Assembly (NCBI GenBank): GCA_035556215.1 | Contig: DATMFI010000034.1 | Span: 1 to 34,508, forward strand | DNA from: Palsa-892 sp035556215 | GTDB lineage: Bacteria; Pseudomonadota; Alphaproteobacteria; Rhizobiales; Xanthobacteraceae | Direction of reading: 5' to 3' | DNA length: 34,508 nt | Part shown: positions 1 to 7,178 of the stretch, in pieces | Position numbering within the stretch: the first letter of the stretch is position 1 | How the letters are laid out: every line of letters begins with the position of its first letter | The notes under the pieces: generated by a model | Told to the model about the DNA's origin: nothing | What the model saw: the letters and a program-made list of their open reading frames with translations, nothing else | The model's database searches: none | Translations under genes and position numbers: made by a program

Positions 1-130
1 TGCGTGTTCCCGGCGAAGATGGCTCTTCGCCACGGACGCCGGTGACATTGTCCGAGGGCTCATCCGGGTCGTCGGCCGGTGTTGAGCGTCGAAAGCGGTG
101 GTTAGCAAAGTAACACCACCGGGGGCCGCG
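1..130. other. Leading stretch without a gene; two hairpins
   Basis: No convincing coding sequence is seen. There is a perfect 8-bp stem (12-19 with 24-31, loop TGGC) nested inside CCGGCG (10-15) and CGCCGG (37-42). A second, bulged hairpin pairs 97-104 with 111-120. The second hairpin ends ten bases before the structured repeat at 131 and could belong to the same transcript. The left edge of the window cuts whatever lies upstream, so the role cannot be judged. Confidence 0.4.
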
Positions 131-382
131 CGGAGCAAGCCGATTAAACACCGTGCGCGGGACGCTGGTTACGAGCCGGCGACTGCGGTGAGTACAACTC
201 TCGTGTCTTTCTACCTTTCGACACGAGACCGTGGAGACCGGCAAGTCTCCGGCGTCCCGCGCCGCCCTCATTTGGAAGGGCGCGAATGGGGTAAACCCCA
301 AGCGCGCTTATTTTCTGAGGTGTTGGCGACCTGACGAAGCCTCGGCGCTGAATAAGCGATCGCGAGAAGGATCACGCATGTC
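131..382 (+). repeat. Structured ~250 bp repeat, copy 1 (probable RNA leader or ncRNA)
   Basis: This stretch recurs inverted at 34259-34508; 229-308 differs from that copy at only one position. It can fold into several stems: a long-range 10-bp pairing of 155-164 with 253-262; CGCTGG (163-168) with CCGGCG (176-181), which overlaps the long-range stem by two bases; a 9-bp hairpin 199-207/220-228 with a 12-nt pyrimidine-rich loop; GGAGAC (233-238) with GTCTCC (245-250); and GGGG-TAAA-CCCC (288-299) inside GCGCG/CGCGC (280-284/303-307). In the two hairpins where the copies differ, base pairing is kept. The repeat ends with GAGAAGG, a short spacer and ATG at 378. I do not recognise a named RNA family. 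Short reading frames through it look like by-products of its GC-rich structure. Confidence 0.75.
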
Positions 383-391
383 TGTACGAAT

Positions 392-442
392 GTCATGCCC
401 GCCACATGCCCGCCACGTGGCCGGTACAAAGCCGGGCATGAC
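392..442. repeat. Intergenic palindrome with GTCATGCCCG / CGGGCATGAC arms
   Basis: GTCATGCCCG at 392-401 is the reverse complement of CGGGCATGAC at 433-442, with a 31-nt GC-rich middle. Imperfect palindromes with these arms are common in intergenic spaces of Bradyrhizobium-like genomes. It lies just beyond the stop of the minus-strand Pmp3-like gene and could fold at the 3' end of that transcript, but no T-run follows. Confidence 0.6.
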
Positions 443-460
443 GGCGGAAAATCAGAGCCC

Positions 461-709
461 CTACTTTTTCCACTCCTCCGGCGCGCCGTGCTGGCGGATC
501 GCATCGACGATCTCGCGATGCTTGCGCTTTTCGCGCTCCATATAGATCACCAGCACCGCATGCGCCGAGGGAACCAGCAACAGCGGATGAAATATCAGGC
601 CGAGGATGAGGCACGGCACGATCAGCACGACATTGAAGATCGCGTTGAACGGCTGCCCGTTGAGCAGCAGCGCAAGCGGCGGCAACAGAATCGCGAGCAG
701 GTAGATCAT
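461..709 (-). CDS. Pmp3/YqaE-like small membrane protein
   Basis: An 82-residue protein beginning MIYLLAILLPPLALLL, the hallmark N-terminus of the Pmp3/YqaE (UPF0057) family. A second hydrophobic helix spans roughly residues 22-55, and a charged C-terminal tail is rich in Arg, Lys and Glu. The family is made of tiny two-helix inner-membrane proteolipids, linked in yeast and plants to salt stress and membrane potential; the bacterial role is poorly defined. The start is fixed by GGAGGTAATCC directly before the ATG. It is longer than the usual 50-60 residues because of the charged tail. It is divergent from the drug exporter at 856, with 146 bp between, and stands alone. Confidence 0.75.
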   Translation of the reverse strand: MIYLLAILLPPLALLLNGQPFNAIFNVVLIVPCLILGLIFHPLLLVPSAHAVLVIYMEREKRKHREIVDAIRQHGAPEEWKK

Positions 710-765
710 GGATTACCTCCCTCCAGCGCGAAGATGTGGGAATGCATTGCGTCACAAACAAGACT

Positions 766-793
766 GCCCCGCATTTGCGCATACAGACGGGGC
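766..793. other. Hairpin in the divergent Pmp3/MFS spacer
   Basis: GCCCCG at 766-771 pairs with CGGGGC at 788-793 around a 16-nt loop. It lies in the spacer between two divergent genes, in the leader of the minus-strand gene. It could be an operator half-site pair or a leader hairpin. There is no further evidence. Confidence 0.3.
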
Positions 794-855
794 GAATGAA
801 ACCCGCTACCAGACCTTAAACAAGCCGTTTCCCGACGCGGGATAATCGCCGCCTC

Positions 856-2274
856 ATGCCGACCAATATTATTGTCCCCCTCATTGTCGCCTGCGCTCTC
901 TTCATGGAGAACCTCGATTCGACGGTGATCTCCACCGCGCTGCCGGCGATCGCGGCCGATCTTCATGAAGACCCGATCGCGCTCAAGCTCGCGCTGACGT
1001 CCTACCTCCTGACGCTCGCCGTCTTCATCCCGATTTCGGGCTGGATGGCCGACCGCTTCGGGCCGCGCACGGTATTCCGGCTCGCCATCGTCGTCTTTAC
1101 CGCCGGCTCGGTGCTGTGCGGCTTCTCGACCTCGCTGCTCGATTTCGTCATTTACCGCATCATTCAGGGCCTCGGCGGCGCGATGATGACGCCGGTCGGC
1201 CGCCTCGTCGTGCTGCGCTCGATCCCCAAGCACGAATATGTCTCGGCCTTCGCCTGGCTCGTCGTGCCGGCGCTGATCGGGCCGATGATCGGGCCGCCGC
1301 TCGGCGGCTTCATCACGACGTATTTCTCCTGGCGCTGGATCTTCTGGATCAATATCCCGATCGGCATTCTCGGCGTGCTGCTCGCCACCAAATTCATCGA
1401 GAACATCCGCGAAGATTATGTCCCGCCGCTCGACGCCAGGGGCTTCATTCTGTCCGGTGTCGGGCTCGCGGGCCTCGCCTTCGGCCTGACGACGATCGGC
1501 CAGCATTTCATGCCGACCTCGATTTCGCTGGCGATGCTCGGCATCGGCGGCGCCTTCACCTTCGCCTATGTGCTGCATGCGCGGGTGACGCCCTTCCCGC
1601 TGCTCGATCTCCGCTTGCTGTCGGTGCCGACGTTCCGCGCGAGCGTTATCGGCGGATCGCTGTTTCGCGTCGGCGTCGGCTCGCTGCCGTTTCTGCTGCC
1701 GCTGTTGTTTCAGATCGGCTTCGGCTTGTCGCCGCTGCAATCGGGTTTGCTCACCTTCGCGGGCGCGGTCGGCGCAATGGCGATGCGCGCGAGCGTCGCG
1801 CCGATCCTGCGGCGCTTCGGCATCAAGCGCGTGCTTCTCATCAACACCGGCGTCGCGTCGGCCTTCATCGCCGCCTGCGCGCTGTTCAAGCCCGATACGC
1901 CCTACTGGTTCATTCTGTCGGTCCTGCTGATCGGCGGCTTTTTCCGATCGCTCCAGTTCTCGAGCGTCAACTCGCTCGCCTTCGCGGATCTCGGCGACAG
2001 CGACATGAGCAAGGCGACCGGCTTCACCAGCGTCGCGCAGCAGCTTTCGATTACGGCGGGCATCGCCATCGGCGCGCTCGGCCTCGAGGTTGCGCGGCAC
2101 TTCCGCGGCGATGCCATGCTGGTCCCCGCCGATTTCAGTTGGGCGATCCTGCTGGTATCGCTGATCTCGGTGTCGTCGTTCTTCGTCTTGTTGCCGCTGC
2201 CGATCGACGCCGGCGCTTCGCTCACCGCGTCGCCGCCGCCGGAAGCGCCGCCGCCGGAGTCGGGCAAGCTCTAG
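856..2274 (+). CDS. DHA2-family MFS multidrug exporter (MdtD/HsrA-like)
   Basis: A 472-residue, strongly hydrophobic transporter of the major facilitator superfamily. Residues 18-30 carry the DHA2 signature around LDSTVISTALP, motif A (GWMADRFGPR) is at 62-71, the antiporter motif C region with GP-rich glycines (IGPMIGPPLGG) is at 141-151, and WRWIFWINIPIG follows at 159-170. These mark a proton-driven drug/H+ antiporter. The length equals that of E. coli MdtD. The C-terminus ends in a Pro/Ala tail. No clear ribosome-binding site precedes the ATG. The gene converges on rlmE with two bases between the stop codons. The substrate cannot be predicted. Confidence 0.88.
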   Translation: MPTNIIVPLIVACALFMENLDSTVISTALPAIAADLHEDPIALKLALTSYLLTLAVFIPISGWMADRFGPRTVFRLAIVVFTAGSVLCGFSTSLLDFVIYRIIQGLGGAMMTPVGRLVVLRSIPKHEYVSAFAWLVVPALIGPMIGPPLGGFITTYFSWRWIFWINIPIGILGVLLATKFIENIREDYVPPLDARGFILSGVGLAGLAFGLTTIGQHFMPTSISLAMLGIGGAFTFAYVLHARVTPFPLLDLRLLSVPTFRASVIGGSLFRVGVGSLPFLLPLLFQIGFGLSPLQSGLLTFAGAVGAMAMRASVAPILRRFGIKRVLLINTGVASAFIAACALFKPDTPYWFILSVLLIGGFFRSLQFSSVNSLAFADLGDSDMSKATGFTSVAQQLSITAGIAIGALGLEVARHFRGDAMLVPADFSWAILLVSLISVSSFFVLLPLPIDAGASLTASPPPEAPPPESGKL

Positions 2275-2276
2275 CG

Positions 2277-2939
2277 CTAGCCGCGAAAGCCCTGCGCCAG
2301 CACATAAAGCTCGGCGGAATCGGCACGGCTCGCCGGCGGCTTGATATGCTTCACGGTGGCGAAGTTCTTTTTGAGTTCGGCGAGCAGCGTGTGCTCGGTT
2401 CCGCCCTGAATGACTTTCGCGAGGAACGTGCCGCCCGGCGACAGCACCTCGCGCGCGAATTCAGCGGCCATCTCGACGAGCGCGACGATCTTGAGATGGT
2501 CGGTCTGCCGGTGGCCGGTGGTATTGCCGGCCATGTCGGAGAGCACGACATCGGCGGGCCCGCCGAGCATCTCCTTGAGTTTCCCGGGCGCGTCATCATC
2601 GTTGAAATCGAGCTGCATGAATTCGACGCCGGGGATCGCCTCGATATCGAGAAGATCGATGGCCACGACCTTGCCCTTCCCGGTTGCCGATCCGACACGC
2701 GCGGCGGCGACCTGACTCCAGCCGCCGGGCGCCGCGCCCAAATCGACGATGCGGCCGCCACGCTTCAGAAAACGCGCCTTGTCGTCGATCTCGATCAGCT
2801 TATAGGCCGCGCGCGAGCGATAACCCTCGCTTTTGGCGCGCTGGACATAGGGATCATTCAACTGGCGCGTCAGCCATTGCCGCGAGGACACCGTGCGGTT
2901 TCGCGATGGCTTCAGCTTTTTCTTGCGGCGGTCGGTCAC
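2277..2939 (-). CDS. rlmE: 23S rRNA (uridine-2552 2'-O)-methyltransferase RlmE (FtsJ)
   Basis: A 220-residue Rossmann methyltransferase that adds a 2'-O-methyl group to U2552 in the A-loop of 23S rRNA during late 50S assembly. The SAM-binding loop is DLGAAPGGWSQVAA at 66-79, and the catalytic K-D-K-E tetrad is visible as Lys47, Asp135 (LSDMAGN), Lys175 and Glu210. It starts with GTG. A basic N-terminal stretch of about ten residues extends it beyond the E. coli protein. It lies 21 bp downstream of the ppx/gppA gene on the same strand, so the two are probably cotranscribed, an arrangement common in alphaproteobacteria. The stop codon falls within the palindrome CTAGCGCTAG at 2271-2280. Confidence 0.95.
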   Translation of the reverse strand: MTDRRKKKLKPSRNRTVSSRQWLTRQLNDPYVQRAKSEGYRSRAAYKLIEIDDKARFLKRGGRIVDLGAAPGGWSQVAAARVGSATGKGKVVAIDLLDIEAIPGVEFMQLDFNDDDAPGKLKEMLGGPADVVLSDMAGNTTGHRQTDHLKIVALVEMAAEFAREVLSPGGTFLAKVIQGGTEHTLLAELKKNFATVKHIKPPASRADSAELYVLAQGFRG

Positions 2940-2960
2940 TGCTTTGTCGCTATTGCTTCA

Positions 2961-4052
2961 CTACTGCTTCTGCCACGCGCCGTCCGCCCGCATCAACTGC
3001 ACGAGCATTCCCTCGCGCAATCCGCGGTCGGCGACGCGCAGCCGGTCGCACGGAAAGACCCGGCGGATTGCATCGAAGATCGCGCAGCCGGCGAGCACGA
3101 GATCGGCGCGCTCGGCGCCGATGCACGGGTGCGCGACACGCTCGGCATAGCTCGTCGCCATCAGGCGCTCGACGACGGCGTTGACTTCCCGGGCGCACAG
3201 CCAGACGCCATCGACCTGCTTGCGGTCGTAGCGCGGCAATTCGAGGTGCACGCCGGCAATCGTCGTCACGGTGCCGGATGTGCCGAGAAGGTGAATATCC
3301 TGCATGCCTTCGGCGCCGGCCTGCCGCGCGAAATCGCGCACCAGCGGCACGGCTTCCGAAACCATCGCTTCGAAGGTTTCGCAGCTCACGGCTTCGCCGC
3401 CATGACGCTCGGCGAGCGAAACGACGCCCATCGGCAGCGATGTCCAGGCGCGCATGCTCGCGATCGGCGGGCCACGATCGACGCTGCCGGATTTTTCGAG
3501 CAGCACGAGTTCGGACGAGCCGCCGCCGATATCGAACAGCACCGCGCCGCGCGCGCCGGGATCGAGCAGCGGCGCGCAGCCATAGGCCGCGAGTTGCGCT
3601 TCGGTTTCGCGATCGACGATCTCGAGCGAAAGGCCGGTCTCGTCCTTCACGCGGGCGATGAATTCGGCGCCATTCGCGGCGGCACGCGCCGCTTCGGTCG
3701 CGATCAGCCGGGCGCGGATATTCTTGCGGCGGCCGAGTTTCAGCGCGCAGACTTTCAGCGCTTCGAGCGTGCGCTCGATCGCGGAATCGGCGAGCCGCCC
3801 GGTGCGCGACAAGCCCTCGCCAAGCCGGATGATGCGCGAGAAGGCATCGACAACGCGGAAAGAATCCCCGGTCGGGTGAGCGATCAGCAGGCGGCAATTA
3901 TTGGTGCCAAGATCGAGCGCCGCATAATAGCGCTCGGCCGGCGCGGCGCGACGGCTCTCCTGTTGCCGCAAGTGCGACCACCGCCGGCGGCGTCTGCGTG
4001 CCGGCGCTGGCCCTTGCAGGCCGGACGCGCCCCCCGCGCGTTCGTCCGCCAT
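2961..4052 (-). CDS. Ppx/GppA family phosphatase (exopolyphosphatase / pppGpp hydrolase)
   Basis: A 363-residue member of the ASKHA-fold Ppx/GppA family, which removes terminal phosphates from polyphosphate or converts pppGpp to ppGpp. The first phosphate-binding loop is ALDLGTNNCRLLIA near residues 44-57, and the second is the invariant DIGGGSSEL. It is of the short single-phosphatase type, without the C-terminal HD-like domain of E. coli Ppx. The N-terminal ~40 residues are basic and low-complexity. A strong Shine-Dalgarno (GGAAAGGAG) sits just before the ATG. It is the first gene of a likely two-gene unit with rlmE. The sequence alone does not decide between polyphosphate and pppGpp as substrate. 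Confidence 0.88.
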   Translation of the reverse strand: MADERAGGASGLQGPAPARRRRRRWSHLRQQESRRAAPAERYYAALDLGTNNCRLLIAHPTGDSFRVVDAFSRIIRLGEGLSRTGRLADSAIERTLEALKVCALKLGRRKNIRARLIATEAARAAANGAEFIARVKDETGLSLEIVDRETEAQLAAYGCAPLLDPGARGAVLFDIGGGSSELVLLEKSGSVDRGPPIASMRAWTSLPMGVVSLAERHGGEAVSCETFEAMVSEAVPLVRDFARQAGAEGMQDIHLLGTSGTVTTIAGVHLELPRYDRKQVDGVWLCAREVNAVVERLMATSYAERVAHPCIGAERADLVLAGCAIFDAIRRVFPCDRLRVADRGLREGMLVQLMRADGAWQKQ

Positions 4053-4278
4053 GGCACTCCTTTCCTGCCGTGCCGGAGCTGCAATTTAGCGCTCGACGAC
4101 CGGCAGTGTTCTTCGTTCCCTCGGTTGCGGCCAGTGTAGCAGCGCGGCACTTCGGCGCAACATGCTGGAATCATTCGAAAAGCGCCATTCCAGGGTGCAT
4201 CGGAAAGCCTTGCGCGGGCCGAACGGCTCGATTAGTGATTCCGGCAACCTCTCCGATGAAGCGCCGGACACAGCAGCC

Positions 4279-5058
4279 ATGGACAAAGCAGAATTGAACC
4301 GCGTGATCGATCATGTGGTGAATGCCGTCGACAACGCGCATGTCGATCAGCAGCCGTTTTTTCATCTCGAGCTGAAGAATATTTTTCCCGCCGACACCTA
4401 TGCGAAGATGATGGAATTGATGCCGGTCGCCGAGGATTATCGCGCGATGTCCGGCCGCACCAAATCGACGCGCACCATGAACGGCGGCGGCACGCGCGTG
4501 AAGATCGACCTTTTCCCGGAATACATCCGTCATCTGCCGGAGGAAAAGCGCGAGCTGTGGAATCTCATCGGCAAGGCGCTATGCGCGCCCAAGCTGCGCG
4601 ATGCGTTCATCCGCAAGCTCGCGCCCGGCCTGAAGCGCCGCCACGGCGAAAATTACGATCGCATCGGCATGTATCCGATTCCGATCCTGACCCGCGACAT
4701 TCCGGGCTACAAAATCGGCGTTCATCCCGACACGCACTGGAAGGGCATGACGATCCAGCTTTATCTGCCGCGCGACGAGTCGATCAATCATGTTGGCACG
4801 GTGTTCAACGCCAAGAACGATGACAACTCCTATCGCAAGGCGGCGCAGATGTCGTTCTCGCCGAATACCGGCTACGCCTTCGCCGTCGATAAGGACACCT
4901 ATCACTCGGTGGAAACGGTCGGGCCGGAAGTGAAGACGCGCGACTCGATCCTGCTGACCTACTTCGTCGACAAGACGCCGCTGCAAGTGTTCCGCAATCG
5001 CGGCAAGCGCTTTGGCAATTTCGTGCTGAACGAGGTTCGCAGCGTCGCGCGGCAGTAA
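4279..5058 (+). CDS. 2OG-Fe(II) oxygenase-like protein
   Basis: From the ATG at 4279 the protein has 259 residues. It shows the double-stranded beta-helix iron site: His149-x-Asp151 in the segment VHPDTHWKG, distal His209 (TYHSVETV), and Arg221 twelve residues later to bind 2-oxoglutarate. The N-terminus (PFFHLELKNIFP) resembles that of small-molecule hydroxylases of this superfamily. The frame is open back to an ATG at 4162, but those 39 extra residues look like untranslated sequence and neither start has a good ribosome-binding site, so the start is uncertain. It lies 15 bp upstream of an SDR-fold gene on the same strand, suggesting a two-gene operon. The substrate is unknown. Confidence 0.72.
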   Translation: MDKAELNRVIDHVVNAVDNAHVDQQPFFHLELKNIFPADTYAKMMELMPVAEDYRAMSGRTKSTRTMNGGGTRVKIDLFPEYIRHLPEEKRELWNLIGKALCAPKLRDAFIRKLAPGLKRRHGENYDRIGMYPIPILTRDIPGYKIGVHPDTHWKGMTIQLYLPRDESINHVGTVFNAKNDDNSYRKAAQMSFSPNTGYAFAVDKDTYHSVETVGPEVKTRDSILLTYFVDKTPLQVFRNRGKRFGNFVLNEVRSVARQ

Positions 5059-5073
5059 GCGCGGCACAGGCGG

Positions 5074-5862
5074 ATGAGCCGGGAATTCGAACACAAAATT
5101 GTCGCCGTCACCGGCGGCAGCCGCGGCATCGGGCGGGCGATCGCCCAGGCCTTCGCCCGCGAAGGCGCGCAGGTCGTCATCGCCGCCTCCTCGCCGCACA
5201 ACCTGCTGGAAGCCGCGGAAAAGATCGGCAAGGCCGGCGGGCCGCCCGCCGTCACCTATGCCGGCGATCTCAAGCAGGCCGAGAAGTGCGAAGGCCTGTT
5301 CGAGCTTGTGCATTCGCGGTTCGGCCGTTGCGATGTGCTGGTGAATTGCGCGGGCGCGACGCGGGCCGGCAACTTTCTCGAACTTTACGACGAGGAATGG
5401 CATGACGGCTTCGCGCTGAAATTCCATGCCGCGGTTCGCCTGTCGCGGCTGTTCTGGCCGATGCTGAAAAGCGCCAAAGGCAGCATCATCAATATCGCCG
5501 GCAACGCCGCTCGCACGCCGCAGCAGACCTTCCTCATCGGCGGCGCGGTCAACGCGGCGCTCACCAATTTCTCGAAGGGCCTTGCCGACCTTGGCAAGCG
5601 CGACGGCGTGAATGTCAACGTCATCCATCCCGGCATGACCGAGACCGAACGTTTTTTTGAACTCATGGAAAGCCATGCCAGGGCCTACGGCATCTCGCGC
5701 GAGGAAGCGATCAAACGCGCGATCGACAAGACCGGACTGAGCCGCATCGCCAAGCCCGAAGACATTGCCGAGCTTGCGCTGTTCCTGTGCTCGAAGCGCG
5801 GCGCGCATATTCAAGGCACTGCGATTGCCGTCGATGGCGGCGCAACGCCAGGGCTGTATTAA
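5074..5862 (+). CDS. SDR-fold protein lacking the canonical catalytic residues
   Basis: A 262-residue short-chain dehydrogenase/reductase fold. The dinucleotide loop TGGSRGIG (13-20), the NCAG motif (91-94), the HPGMTET segment and the C-terminal AVDGGATPGLY are all intact. The active site is not canonical. By alignment to the usual S-Y-x3-K pattern, the serine lies at Ala142/Gly143, the tyrosine at Gly156 and the lysine at Asn160 (segment IGGAVNAAL), and the Asn of the tetrad is Lys116. I believe similar sequences occur as an uncharacterised SDR branch, so this is probably a stable variant and not decay. It may bind NAD(P) and act by another mechanism, or be a non-catalytic partner of the oxygenase encoded 15 bp upstream. 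Confidence 0.8.
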   Translation: MSREFEHKIVAVTGGSRGIGRAIAQAFAREGAQVVIAASSPHNLLEAAEKIGKAGGPPAVTYAGDLKQAEKCEGLFELVHSRFGRCDVLVNCAGATRAGNFLELYDEEWHDGFALKFHAAVRLSRLFWPMLKSAKGSIINIAGNAARTPQQTFLIGGAVNAALTNFSKGLADLGKRDGVNVNVIHPGMTETERFFELMESHARAYGISREEAIKRAIDKTGLSRIAKPEDIAELALFLCSKRGAHIQGTAIAVDGGATPGLY

Positions 5863-5893
5863 ACATCACATTCCCGTAAACATCACATTCCCG
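5860..5893 (+). repeat. Exact 17-bp tandem duplication over the SDR stop codon
   Basis: The unit TAAACATCACATTCCCG occurs twice without a gap (5860-5876 and 5877-5893). The first TAA is the stop codon of the SDR gene; the second copy lies in the spacer. It looks like a recent slippage duplication. No regulatory role is evident. Confidence 0.85.
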
Positions 5894-5957
5894 CGAAGGC
5901 GTTGCGCGTTTGGCCGCGTGCAACGATGATGCCCCGAACCCTGGTCCGGAGGACATC

Positions 5958-7178
5958 ATGCCCGCAGAACGCTTCGACTTTCCCAACGCCAAAGGCGAGC
6001 GGCTTGCTGCCCTCCTCGACCGGCCGATCGACAAGCCCCGCGCCTATGCGCTGTTCGCGCATTGCTTCACCTGCGGAAAGGATGCGCATGCGGCGCGGCG
6101 CATTGCCGAAGGCTTGACGGAGCTCGGCATTGCCGTGCTGCGTTTCGATTTCACGGGCCTCGGCGAAAGCGAAGGCGAATTCGCCAATACGCATTTTTCC
6201 TCGAATGTCGCCGATCTCGTGGCGGCGGCAAGGCACATGGAAAAGGAAATCGGCGCGCCATCGCTGCTGATCGGCCATAGCCTCGGCGGCGCCGCGGTGC
6301 TGGCCGCAGCGGGACAGATCGAGAGCGCCCGCGCCGTCGCGACGATTTCGGCGCCCGCGGAGGCGGCGCATGTCACGCATCTTTTTCGCGACAAGCTGGA
6401 CGACATCAAACAGCAAGGCGAAGTCGAGGTATCGCTCAGCGGCCGGCCGTTCCGGATCGCGCGCAGCTTCCTCGAAGACATCGAGCAGCAGAAACTATCG
6501 GAGCACGTGGCCAATCTGCGCAAGGCGCTCCTGATCTTTCATTCGCCGACCGACGATGTCGTCGGCATCGAAAACGCCACCAAAATCTTCGTCACGGCGA
6601 AGCATCCCAAAAGCTTCGTCTCGCTTGCCGGCGCCGATCATCTCCTGAGCAAGAAAGCCGACGCGGCCTATGTGGCGAACGTCATCGCCGCTTGGGCCGA
6701 GCGCTATCTCGACATGCCGGCCGCCGACGCCGGCGGCGAAACGCAGGGCGTCGTCGTGACCGAAACCGGGCGCGGCAAATTCCAGCAGGAGATCACCGCG
6801 GGGCGCCACCGCTTCCTTGCCGACGAGCCCGAAGCGACGGGCGGCCTCGGCAGCGGCCCGACGCCTTATGACCTCCTGCTCTCCGCGCTTGGCGCCTGCA
6901 CTTCGATGACGCTACGGCTTTACGCCGAGCGCAAGAGCATTCCGCTCGAGCGGACGACGGTGAAACTCGCGCACAGCCGCATCTATGCGGCCGATTGCGA
7001 GGATTGCGAAACGAAGGAAGGCAAGGTCGATCAAATCGACCGGGAAATTCTGATCGAAGGCAATCTCGATGATGCAACGCGCGCGCGGCTGCTGGAAATC
7101 GCCGACATGTGCCCGGTCCATCGCACGCTGACATCGGAGATCAAGATCCGCACGCGCGCCGTCACTCCGGCAGCGTAA
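5958..7178 (+). CDS. Alpha/beta hydrolase - OsmC/Ohr fusion protein
   Basis: A 406-residue two-domain protein. Residues 1-250 are an alpha/beta hydrolase with nucleophile Ser108 in GHSLGG, an acidic residue at 199/200 (SPTDD) and His228 (GADHLL). Residues 265-400 are an OsmC-type domain with peroxidatic Cys314 (LGACTSMTLR) and resolving Cys385 (DMCPVHRTL), the thiol pair that reduces organic hydroperoxides. This fusion is known in proteobacteria; the hydrolase may release lipid hydroperoxides for the OsmC domain, but that is inference. The ATG at 5958 is chosen because GGAGGA lies five bases before it; an in-frame upstream ATG at 5910 lacks one. Its 3' end overlaps the convergent AI-2E gene by 17 bp. 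Confidence 0.9.
   Translation: MPAERFDFPNAKGERLAALLDRPIDKPRAYALFAHCFTCGKDAHAARRIAEGLTELGIAVLRFDFTGLGESEGEFANTHFSSNVADLVAAARHMEKEIGAPSLLIGHSLGGAAVLAAAGQIESARAVATISAPAEAAHVTHLFRDKLDDIKQQGEVEVSLSGRPFRIARSFLEDIEQQKLSEHVANLRKALLIFHSPTDDVVGIENATKIFVTAKHPKSFVSLAGADHLLSKKADAAYVANVIAAWAERYLDMPAADAGGETQGVVVTETGRGKFQQEITAGRHRFLADEPEATGGLGSGPTPYDLLLSALGACTSMTLRLYAERKSIPLERTTVKLAHSRIYAADCEDCETKEGKVDQIDREILIEGNLDDATRARLLEIADMCPVHRTLTSEIKIRTRAVTPAA

Noticed and set aside
231..250. GGAGACCGGC in the structured repeat resembles the B12-box of cobalamin riboswitches
   Set aside because: The bases are part of a self-contained GGAGAC/GTCTCC hairpin, and the other conserved cobalamin-riboswitch segments are absent. 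No B12 gene follows.
98..545. Short plus-strand reading frames through repeat copy 1
   Set aside because: They follow a GC-rich RNA-like repeat, have no family features, and the later part is antisense to the Pmp3-like gene.
4095..4119. Minus-strand GGAAC-N16-CGTC ahead of ppx/gppA as an EcfG promoter
   Set aside because: The -10 has a mismatch in its last base and the site is isolated; too weak without expression data.
1116..4139. A 1007-codon plus-strand open frame
   Set aside because: It is antisense to rlmE and ppx/gppA and out of frame with the exporter. Composition is Arg/Ala-rich, typical of shadow frames in GC-rich DNA.
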